This document shows positions 1 to 5,215 of a stretch of 5,493 nucleotides of DNA, piece after piece. The DNA lies in contig JAISZW010000097.1 of the NCBI GenBank assembly GCA_031284445.1, forward strand, positions 1 through 5,493, given 5' to 3'. The stretch comes from Candidatus Methanovirga basalitermitum (GTDB lineage: Archaea > Methanobacteriota > Methanobacteria > Methanobacteriales > Methanobacteriaceae). Below the pieces are notes generated by a model. It was not told the DNA's origin and ran no database searches. It worked only from the letters and a program-made list of their open reading frames with translations. Within the stretch, counting starts at the first letter, position 1, and the number at the start of each line of letters is the position of its first letter. Made by a program: the position numbers and the translations under genes.

Positions 1-86
1 CTAAACCTAAAACATTTACTAAAAAACTCTTTATGTTCTTTTTTAGGATATATCCGTCTTACTCTACCTTGTATAACTTTTCCCAT
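1..86 (-). CDS. tnpB: 5' end of a probable TnpB (IS200/IS605-type RNA-guided nuclease), cut by the window edge
   Basis: Only the first 28 codons are inside the window. The ATG at 86-84 follows a perfect ribosome binding site by 4 nt, so the start is well supported. The peptide opens MGKVIQGRVRRIYPKKEHKE and continues FFSKCFRF. TnpB proteins typically begin with a basic beta strand ending in R-I-Y-P, then a K-x-x-(E/Q)-x-x-x-(F/L) helix and an F-G-C-x-R-F-V-Y-N-like motif, and this stretch fits the pattern up to the cut. A CCCC/GGGG hairpin 30 nt upstream resembles the hairpins flanking the other tnpB elements here. No catalytic residue can be seen, so activity cannot be judged. An unrelated gene with a similar basic start is possible. 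Confidence 0.55.
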   Translation of the reverse strand, partial: MGKVIQGRVRRIYPKKEHKEFFSKCFRF

Positions 87-90
87 GATT

Positions 91-100
91 ATCACCTCCT
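91..100 (-). promoter_or_regulatory. Perfect Shine-Dalgarno site of the left-edge gene
   Basis: On the minus strand this reads AGGAGGTGAT, complementary over 10 nt to the conserved 16S rRNA 3' end, and it stands 4 nt before the ATG at 86. It fixes the start of the left-edge gene and is the strongest ribosome binding site in the window. Confidence 0.8.
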
Positions 101-115
101 TTACTACTAATTCCT

Positions 116-135
116 CCCCTTACTAAAGTAAAGGG
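116..135 (-). repeat. CCCC/GGGG stem-loop, probable IS200/IS605 end hairpin
   Basis: The plus strand reads CCCCTTACT (116-124), a 2-nt loop, then AGTAAAGGG (127-135). This gives 8 of 9 paired positions. It resembles the hairpins at 2582, 3874 and 5223. It lies just upstream of the putative tnpB start at 86, so it is best read as the left-end hairpin of that element. It could instead be a terminator for the operon ending at 219, but no T tract follows on the minus strand. Confidence 0.5.
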
Positions 136-218
136 ATTCCTTAGCTATTTATGTTGATCCTTTTGTTTGTTTAAGTTTTACATAGCAGTTGTACCCATGA
201 AATATATACATAACTTAT

Positions 219-1430
219 TTAGAAATTAATCCATAAAGGAAAACCAATAAAACAGCTCCTAATCCAAGTTCCCAATACCTCCCAATACCCTAATATCGCG
301 AAAAAATAGGATATTATAAAGACGAATAAAAATATAATGAACATTTTTGCTTTTTTGTCCATGATGAAGTTTAAAGTAGCTCTTGTAAATTCAGAAGGTA
401 TGTAATAAGCATATCCTCCATCAGCTAATTCAAAATTAACAAGAGATAAAGGGGTTGTTGTAACTTTATCAGCTAATTGGGCTCGTTCACCAGCTTCATG
501 TCTTGTTCTACCTATACCTGCTCTGATTTTTGTTTTATTATTTAAAGCAAACCATGCAGAATCTAATCCTGCTTTAATAGCTAAGGATTTACTTGGGAGT
601 TTAGCTATTAAATCATCCCCACCTTCACGATAACCTTCAATTGTACCTTCACATTCTGTTGTAATGAAATTTTTAATCTTGTTCATTATTTCCACTAATT
701 TATTCTTACCATACTTGTTTGTAAAAAGAGTTGAATTTATCATATCAATGAATAAGTAATATTGATGATCTTCAAAATTCTCTACAGGTTCATTAAATCT
801 GTTTTCAAATACAAGAGCATATTCTCCACCTAATTTAGTGAAACCAATTCCTGATTGTGGTCCAATACCTTTATTAAGATTTATTAATCTTTCAACTGCT
901 GCTGCTGCAGTCATTCCTACGGTTGCCTTTACATTAAGTTTATTGGATAATCCCATCCCAATAATTTTGGTGGCTATTTTAATCGCATCATTTTTAGAAA
1001 ACATATGAGCAACAATTTCAGTCGAACTATGTTCTTCAATCTCTCCTTTTGCATCTGTTATGATTTTAGAAAATTTATTGATCAATAAGCTTGAATTGGA
1101 TAGTTCAACATAAAGATATCTATCATTACCTGTGATAATGTTACTTACAAGAGCATACTCTTCAATTTCGCTTCCAGCAGGTTTTAGTTCATAGAATTTA
1201 TGATTGGCAGGAATATTTTCTTCACCTACATCTCTTAGTAAGTTGTAAAAAATACTTTCGGTAGTAATCATGGTTTCTTTAATTTCTATAAGCATAGTTT
1301 TTGTAAAATTGAACATCTCAACATATTCAGTTTCTATTTTAGAAGAAGGGACATATCTAGTACCAATACTTATAATTTTATATTTAAGTATTAACTTGAA
1401 AATCCATTTTAGCAAAGAATTATTGGTCAT
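219..1430 (-). CDS. Membrane-anchored tandem-palm protein with GGDD motif (GTP cyclohydrolase III / GGDEF / Cas10-palm superfamily)
   Basis: This 403-aa protein starts at the ATG at 1430, with GGAGG 7 nt upstream, and lies 26 nt behind the radical SAM gene, so the two are probably co-transcribed. Two copies of a palm-like unit are visible. The second has a metal-binding Asp in YLFIDMINST (D229), GGDD at 270-273 and RAGIGRT at 303-309. The same order occurs in GTP cyclohydrolase III, GGDEF cyclases and the Cas10 palm. The first copy has matching positions YLYVELSNSS (E109), SSTE at 135-138 in place of GGDD, and KATVGMT at 168-174, so it looks catalytically dead. The motif EYALV precedes both copies. 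Residues 363-385 are strongly hydrophobic (MFIIFLFVFIISYFF...) and are followed by a second hydrophobic stretch, so the palms are probably held at the cytoplasmic membrane. The architecture is visible. The reaction (cyclic nucleotide synthesis, GTP ring opening or other) is unknown. No Cas genes are nearby. Confidence 0.75.
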   Translation of the reverse strand: MTNNSLLKWIFKLILKYKIISIGTRYVPSSKIETEYVEMFNFTKTMLIEIKETMITTESIFYNLLRDVGEENIPANHKFYELKPAGSEIEEYALVSNIITGNDRYLYVELSNSSLLINKFSKIITDAKGEIEEHSSTEIVAHMFSKNDAIKIATKIIGMGLSNKLNVKATVGMTAAAAVERLINLNKGIGPQSGIGFTKLGGEYALVFENRFNEPVENFEDHQYYLFIDMINSTLFTNKYGKNKLVEIMNKIKNFITTECEGTIEGYREGGDDLIAKLPSKSLAIKAGLDSAWFALNNKTKIRAGIGRTRHEAGERAQLADKVTTTPLSLVNFELADGGYAYYIPSEFTRATLNFIMDKKAKMFIIFLFVFIISYFFAILGYWEVLGTWIRSCFIGFPLWINF

Positions 1431-1437
1431 TACATAT

Positions 1438-1442
1438 CCTCC
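1438..1442 (-). promoter_or_regulatory. Ribosome binding site of the tandem-palm gene
   Basis: GGAGG on the minus strand, 7 nt before the ATG at 1430 and inside the 26-nt gap after the radical SAM stop codon. It fixes the start and allows independent initiation of the second operon gene even when the first is frameshifted. Confidence 0.75.
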
Positions 1443-1456
1443 AGTATTAAACTGTA

Positions 1457-2432
1457 TTAATCTTTTTCATTAAAATTGGCAACAGTTGTTTTTTTATCTT
1501 TAATAACCTCTTTTCTTTTACATGAAACAATTCCTAAGGGAATATCACAATAATTACAAGCTTGAATATACTCCAAAGACATTAGTTTCTTTATTTCTTC
1601 TCTTAAATCATAAGATTCTCTCAAATCAACAAAATTTCCATCATTAGGGAACAAATTCAAGTTAACACCATGTGCTTGAAATTGGCATAGATAAAGTTTA
1701 CCATCTAAAATAGTACTACAGTATTTACTATTACTACAATTTAAGTTAAAGGTTTTAAGGGTTGTTATATCACGATTTTTATTTTTAAGATTACCTATGT
1801 TTATCCAATCAGAATTTTGATACTTTAAAAATACGACACTATTTTCTCTTAATTTTTTCTCAATCTTATTGCTTCTATTGCCATAATCAGAAACATAAAC
1901 TTGAATTTTGTTCCTATATTTTTTAAGCATATCTACTGTTTTATTATCAGGGACAACTGTTCCATTTGTGATAAACAAAATTTTACCAAATTCACGAGCA
2001 TATATGTGATTAGAACATATTCTATTTATTAAACTACTTAAATTCCGATTTAAAAAAGGTTCTCCACCCATGATTTTTAATACTGCAACATAATCAATAG
2101 CATCTAAAAAAATGGATAAATCTTCAAAAAGCTGATTAACATCTTTATTTTCAGGATCAGAGTAATGTGGAATCAAATTTGTACAACCATCACAATTTAA
2201 GTTACATTTTTCAGTTACCACTAACTCTACACCAGTTAAAATCAACGAATCTCTTCCACCCCCCCCCCCCCCCCCACATGATAATAGCTAACTTAAAACA
2301 GGCTTTTAAAATATAAAAAGGAAAGAAAAATGCCATTAATTTTGAATTACCTTTAAGCCTTTGATAATAAAACTTACGAGCATCCGACTCTGCTTCTTTA
2401 TATATAACACTTTTTTTAAATTGGTTTAACAT
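1457..2432 (-). CDS. Radical SAM protein (polysaccharide-cluster type), two frames joined through a poly-G tract; frame-off in this sequence
   Basis: The natural start is the ATG at 2432, with AGGA 9 nt upstream. The first frame gives MLNQFKKSVI... and a hydrophobic stretch FFFPFYILKACFKLAIIMW (residues 35-53), then runs into a 17-G tract and ends out of frame at 2211. The second frame carries the core: CNLNCDGC, the CxxxCxxC motif that binds the 4Fe-4S cluster and SAM, then GGEPF, an ITNGT strand and VSDYG. A C-terminal cysteine set (NCSNSKYC, LYLC, ACNYC, VSC) could bind auxiliary clusters. TNLIPHY after the cysteine motif and AHGVNL near the end resemble radical SAM proteins in capsule and exopolysaccharide clusters, which also have a short hydrophobic N-terminus. 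With 13, 16 or 19 G the frames join; with 16 G the protein is 324 aa with a six-glycine hinge. A TTG at 2245 could start a core-only protein. The substrate is unknown. The family assignment is strong; phase variation is inferred. Confidence 0.8.
2259..2275 (-). repeat. Homopolymer of 17 G (minus strand), candidate phase-variation tract
   Basis: Seventeen uninterrupted C on the plus strand sit inside the radical SAM gene, between the hydrophobic N-terminus and the catalytic core. A run of this length is extraordinary in such AT-rich DNA. It encodes glycine in either frame, so changes in length alter the frame without harming a structured region. Long poly-G runs in coding regions are the classic contingency tracts of phase-variable genes in Campylobacter and Neisseria. 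The exact count is also the base call most likely to be wrong. Confidence 0.9.
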
Positions 2433-2441
2433 ACTACAAAT

Positions 2442-2445
2442 TCCT
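2442..2445 (-). promoter_or_regulatory. Ribosome binding site deciding the radical SAM start
   Basis: AGGA on the minus strand, 9 nt before the ATG at 2432. It favours this ATG over the TTG at 2456, which lies upstream of the site. Confidence 0.5.
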
Positions 2446-2508
2446 GTTAGGAGCAAATTTCTTCAAAAGAATAAAAAATAATCTATTTCACAATTAGCAA
2501 AATGATTT

Positions 2509-2517
2509 TATTTAAAT
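2509..2517 (-). promoter_or_regulatory. Candidate TATA box of the radical SAM / tandem-palm operon
   Basis: On the minus strand AAATAAG-ATTTAAATA resembles an archaeal promoter (A-rich BRE then TATA box), about 75 nt before the ATG at 2432. In DNA this AT-rich such matches arise often, so the call is weak. The tnpB element ends roughly 60 nt further upstream. Confidence 0.25.
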
Positions 2518-2575
2518 CTTATTTCATTATTTTGGAAATAACTTTTTGATGAATCTTTAAAAGGTTCTTGTATTG

Positions 2576-2690
2576 ACTACTCCCCTATCTAAAAGATAGG
2601 GGATTCTTATGGTCTTTAAACCATGTTCCTAATCCACTAACTTATGTTAGTTTTTCCAAAGGCAAGCCCCGTCAGTCCGACGGTTCGAAT
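2576..2690 (-). ncRNA. Candidate omega-RNA (reRNA) overlapping the 3' end of tnpB
   Basis: TnpB guide RNAs characteristically span the end of tnpB and the right end, with the guide drawn from flanking DNA. Three stem-loops are visible in order on the minus strand. The first is CCGTC/GACGG (2683-2669, loop of 5), in a GC-rich patch unlike its surroundings. The second is ATGGTT/GACCAT (2624-2609, with one G-U pair). The third is the 9-bp terminal hairpin at 2602-2582. The guide would start just past the terminal hairpin, around 2575. Exact ends cannot be set from sequence alone, and the in-frame TGA in tnpB raises the question whether the RNA still has a partner. Confidence 0.45.
2582..2602 (-). 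repeat. Right-end hairpin of the tnpB element
   Basis: A perfect 9-bp stem, CCCCTATCT (2582-2590) and AGATAGGGG (2594-2602), with a 3-nt loop, 34 nt downstream of the tnpB stop. The position and the G/C-rich base match right-end hairpins of IS200/IS605 elements, which also form the 3' part of the omega-RNA. Confidence 0.75.
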
Positions 2691-3782
2691 ATTAATAGCC
2701 GCATTAGTATCCCGATCATGATTTGTATTACAAGTTGGACAAGTCCACTCCCTAATACTTAAATCTAAACCATCATTAACAAAACCACACACACTACAAG
2801 TTTTAGAAGTGTATTTTTCATCCACAACCTCAAACTCTTTACCGTACCACTCTGATTTGTACTCTAACTGTCTTTTAATTTCAAACCAATGAGCATCACT
2901 AGTAGTTTTAGCTAATCTATGATTTTTTAAACCTAATTGACTATTAACATTACCTACAAAAATCTTATCATATTGATCAACTATTTCTGTAGTTATTTTA
3001 TGTATTGTATCGTTAATATGGTTTTTCTTTTTAGAATAGATATTTTTAAGCTTGGTTCTCGTCTTAAACCAATTCTTACCATCTTTAACTCTACAACTAA
3101 GGATTTGATTAAATCTACCTATTTTAGCATCAAGTTTCTTAAAGCTTATTCGTCCACTTTTAAAACCATCACTAGTAGTTATACTATCTTTTAATCCTAA
3201 ATCTATACCCACAACTTTACCTGTTTTAGGTTTATTTATGATTATAGAGTTAGAAACATTAATAGCTACGTACCATTTATTATTCTCATGACTTATTGTT
3301 GCTGTTAGGATCTTTCCATTAATTGGTCTACTATATTTAATTTTAATTAGATCTTTTAGTTTAGGTATTTTTAAACCTTCATGGCTGACTTTAACATTAC
3401 CTGTTTTGAATGTTTTAATTGGATTTCTCCTTGATTTCCATTTAACATATCCTGCACCAGTCTTATAGATATTCTGATAACCGCTTATTAGTCATTCATA
3501 TGCTTTTTGGAGAGCTATACTATCAACATCATTTAAGAAATCAAATCTTTCTTTCAAATGTTTAAGGTACATCTTAGCATTTTTTCTATTCAGAAAATAG
3601 TTTATTTTCGGACTGTTAGTTAATTGTTTGATTAAATCCCTATCATGCTCGTAAAATTCTTTCACTCCATTAAAAACAAACCTACTACAATCTATATTGT
3701 TAAATAGATATTCTTCTTGTTCGAAACTTGGATATATCCTATATTTATAGGATTTGTTTTTAAGTTTAGTTTTAGTTAACAT
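2637..3782 (-). pseudogene. tnpB: TnpB with one in-frame TGA stop at codon 97
   Basis: From the ATG at 3782 to the TAG at 2637 the frame is 381 residues long and open except for TGA at 3494-3492. The sequence reads SIALQKAYE, stop, LISGYQN, which matches the continuous SIALQ...L...(Y/F)..F helix of TnpB, so a single substitution is the likely cause. Motifs: N-terminal KYRIYPSFEQEE; RuvC-I GIDLGLKD (D194); RuvC-II region IFVGNVNSQ, with Asn278 where an acid is usual; zinc ribbon CSVC...CPTC (329, 332, 348, 351); and RuvC-III HDRDTNAAINI (D358). DEKYTSKTC just before the ribbon has Glu322, a possible substitute acid. TnpB is an RNA-guided DNA nuclease that helps IS200/IS605 elements persist. 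With the stop read normally, only a 96-aa fragment is made, although a GTG at 3212 begins the RuvC half. Confidence 0.8.
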
Positions 3783-3821
3783 GTATTTAAAAAATATATA
3801 TTCTTACTATTAAAGGTATTG

Positions 3822-3852
3822 ATATACAAAAAAAAGTATATATACAAAAAAA
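3822..3852 (-). promoter_or_regulatory. Direct repeat with TATA-like core upstream of tnpB
   Basis: ATATACAAAAAAA occurs at 3822-3834 and again at 3840-3852, 18 bp apart. On the minus strand the pair contains GTATATATAC, a TATA-like sequence about 55 nt before the tnpB ATG. It could be the tnpB promoter, but simple AT-rich sequence is a fair alternative. No Shine-Dalgarno site precedes that ATG. Confidence 0.3.
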
Positions 3853-3873
3853 CTTAAAAAGTTTAAAATTCAT

Positions 3874-3902
3874 CCCCCAATTAAAATTGGGGGTTTTTTT
3901 TT
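3874..3902. repeat. Hairpin CCCCCAATT/AATTGGGGG followed by T9; left-end hairpin of the tnpB element or terminator
   Basis: CCCCCAATT (3874-3882) pairs perfectly with AATTGGGGG (3885-3893), and nine T follow on the plus strand (3894-3902). It lies between the NYN stop codon and the tnpB start, where the left end of the element should be, and has the same C/G base as the other end hairpins. Read on the plus strand it is also an ideal intrinsic terminator, but no plus-strand gene leads into it. Confidence 0.6.
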
Positions 3903-3928
3903 AAAGGTTTAGATAAATTACACCTTCA

Positions 3929-4960
3929 TCAATCTTGATCTCTTTTTTTTGGGATTAAATGAATGTCAAAGTCTCCAGGATTTTCTAAAGTTAAATTTGG
4001 TTTGATTAAAACAATGGGGAACTTCCAAGAATTTATTCTACCAGCTACTGTACTTGCAATATTACGAGAATTCCTTTTTATAAAACTTTCATCATGAACA
4101 TTAATAATTACTTCTATATTAAATGGAGAGTCATTTAAAACTTCATCAGAATAGATTATATTCAACTCAAATAAATCTGGTTTCATATACAAATCATTTC
4201 TAACAGCTATTAGGGGAGTTTTATCAAGATGTAATCTATCTTTTATAGTAATTGAAATATTGCCTGCACTTTTTACTGCTTCTTTATAATTTTTAGGATG
4301 TACTAAAACAAAGATTATGTGTGGAGCTAAGGTTTCAACATTATCTATCATATCCATGACTTTTCCAAACATTGGTATCTTTGAGATTACCCCTTCTATT
4401 TTAGTCTCTATATTTGTTTGATTAAACCTATCCATTCTAATTATAGCTTCTTTTGCAATATTTACTGGTGAAAATTGAAGACCATTTTTACCCATGTATA
4501 CATCAACCCTACTTTTTTCAAAACTCAATAAAATCTCATCACATATTTTTTGAAGAATGTTTCTAACTTTTTTTGGTTTTTTAGGTTCTTTTAATACAAT
4601 TTTATCATTTTCGAATGAAAATGGGATTCTCATATGATTAATATCATGAAATTCATTAGTAAATTCTCTAAAGTGGTCGTTAGAGAGGATTTTAGCATGT
4701 TCTTTTTCAGCTAAGTTAAGAATAATATGATCTGCATGGCTACCAGCTTCAACTTCTTCAATAATGTTGTTTTCAACCAATTCAACATATCTCTCTTTAT
4801 CATCTATATTATGCTTTAATGATGCATCGGCTATGATTATGATATCATCATATCTCTCTTCTAAGGCATTCATTGTAGACAATAGATATTCTAATTTTGC
4901 TTTAGAACCCTTTTTTTTTCCAAAACTTGCTACATTTGATGCATCAACAATAATTTTCAA
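3929..4960 (-). CDS. NYN/PIN-like ribonuclease with a C-terminal tandem repeat domain
   Basis: The protein has 343 aa and starts with TTG at 4960, with GGTGAT 3 nt upstream. Residues 1-115 look like a NYN (Zc3h12a-like/PIN) nuclease: a first strand IIVDASNVA with Asp6 and Asn9, IIIIADAS with Asp45, SHADHIIL with Asp77, and ILSNDHFREF with Asp95. These four acids match the usual metal-binding set of the PIN/NYN fold, which cleaves RNA. A basic linker KEPKKPKKVR (124-133) follows. Residues 213-270 and 281-337 repeat one pattern: V-H, N-I, R-(L/I), K-x-P-(L/I), N-x-L or N-L, F-(E/D)-(L/I)-x-(I/L)-I. I do not recognise this part. No signal peptide or membrane segment is seen. No partner gene adjoins: tnpB begins 146 nt downstream and an IS1-type insertion lies upstream. 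A role in RNA processing or decay is likely; the target is unknown. Confidence 0.7.
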   Translation of the reverse strand: MKIIVDASNVASFGKKKGSKAKLEYLLSTMNALEERYDDIIIIADASLKHNIDDKERYVELVENNIIEEVEAGSHADHIILNLAEKEHAKILSNDHFREFTNEFHDINHMRIPFSFENDKIVLKEPKKPKKVRNILQKICDEILLSFEKSRVDVYMGKNGLQFSPVNIAKEAIIRMDRFNQTNIETKIEGVISKIPMFGKVMDMIDNVETLAPHIIFVLVHPKNYKEAVKSAGNISITIKDRLHLDKTPLIAVRNDLYMKPDLFELNIIYSDEVLNDSPFNIEVIINVHDESFIKRNSRNIASTVAGRINSWKFPIVLIKPNLTLENPGDFDIHLIPKKRDQD

Positions 4961-4963
4961 TCT

Positions 4964-4969
4964 ATCACC
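4964..4969 (-). promoter_or_regulatory. Ribosome binding site supporting the TTG start of the NYN gene
   Basis: GGTGAT on the minus strand, 3 nt before TTG at 4960. It matches the 3' part of AGGAGGTGAT, for which this short spacing is right. An ATG at 4971 is out of frame and gives only four codons before TGA, which overlaps the TTG. Confidence 0.55.
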
Positions 4970-5007
4970 ATGTCAAATGATCTTATAAAATTCATCTGAT
5001 ATAATAG

Positions 5008-5022
5008 TTATAATAAATTTCG
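5008..5022 (-). promoter_or_regulatory. Candidate promoter of the NYN gene
   Basis: The minus strand reads CGAAATTTATTATAA, which resembles an archaeal BRE plus TATA box, about 50 nt before the TTG start. Transcription would begin near 4985. The MITE-like insertion ends about 50 nt further upstream. Weak, because the region is almost all A and T. Confidence 0.35.
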
Positions 5023-5065
5023 ACAATGAGTATATATTTAGAATTAATGATATATAAATTTTTTT

Positions 5066-5074
5066 ATAGTTACT
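5066..5074. repeat. Left copy of the 9-bp target duplication
   Basis: ATAGTTACT, identical to 5184-5192, directly abuts the left inverted repeat of the 109-bp insertion. Confidence 0.7.
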
Positions 5075-5183
5075 CAATGCTGCCAACTTAAGAAATTTCT
5101 CCTTTAATTATTCTTTACTTTAAAAACAATTAAATTAAAACAAATGAAAATAAAATGAAAAAATCCTTAAGTTGACAGAGTTG
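5075..5183. mobile_element. 109-bp MITE-like insertion with IS1-type ends
   Basis: The ends are inverted repeats of 18 bp: left CAATGCTGCCAACTTAAG (5075-5092), right (5166-5183), whose reverse complement is CAACTCTGTCAACTTAAG. They match at 15 of 18 positions. The 9-bp sequence ATAGTTACT flanks both sides (5066-5074 and 5184-5192), as expected of a target duplication. The run ATGCTGCCAACTTA is identical over 14 nt to the left end of E. coli IS1 as I know it, and IS1-family elements commonly make 8-9-bp duplications. The interior is AT-rich and non-coding, so the element would need a transposase in trans. It sits in the spacer between the tnpB remnant and the NYN gene. Confidence 0.75.
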
Positions 5184-5192
5184 ATAGTTACT
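5184..5192. repeat. Right copy of the 9-bp target duplication
   Basis: ATAGTTACT, identical to 5066-5074, directly abuts the right inverted repeat of the 109-bp insertion. Confidence 0.7.
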
Positions 5193-5215
5193 GATGTTGT
5201 ATGCATTTTATTTCG

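Larger units (their letters stand above)
2575..3895 (-). mobile_element. Orphan-tnpB element, IS200/IS605 superfamily (IS1341-like)
   Basis: The element consists of one tnpB frame (3782-2637) flanked by strong hairpins, at 3874-3893 on the start side and 2582-2602 on the end side. No tnpA transposase is present, so mobility would depend on a tnpA elsewhere. IS200/IS605 elements have subterminal hairpins and make no target duplication, so the outer edges given here are approximate. It lies between the NYN gene and the radical SAM operon, all in one direction. Confidence 0.65.

Noticed and set aside
219..1430. Cas10 or a type III CRISPR component
   Set aside because: GGDD fits the wider palm superfamily, but there is no HD domain, no zinc finger between the palms, no cas neighbour and no repeat array in the window.
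1270..1473. Plus-strand open frame of 67 codons
   Set aside because: It lies opposite the tandem-palm gene and has no recognisable motif or ribosome binding site; low-GC antisense frames of this size are expected.
2937..3194. Plus-strand open frame of 85 codons
   Set aside because: It is antisense to the RuvC half of tnpB, whose motifs are clear; composition is that of a shadow frame.
3492..3494. TGA read through as selenocysteine or tryptophan
   Set aside because: Other genes here end at TGA (2211 and 3929 frames), no SECIS-like structure was seen next to it, and TnpB has no selenocysteine; a nonsense mutation is simpler.
3822..3852. CRISPR-like repeat pair
   Set aside because: Only two short AT-only copies 18 bp apart; no spacer or repeat structure.
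4911..4919. A9 run (minus strand) in codons 14-18 of the NYN gene as a second phase-variation tract
   Set aside because: It encodes GKKKG in frame, the gene is intact, and A runs of this size are common in such AT-rich DNA; it could slip, but nothing here shows it.
4764..4988. Plus-strand open frame of 74 codons
   Set aside because: It is antisense to the NYN domain, which carries all four expected acidic residues.
5075..5183. Terminator or regulatory hairpin rather than an insertion
   Set aside because: The long 73-bp interior, the IS1-like ends and the perfect 9-bp flanking repeat fit a mobile insertion much better.
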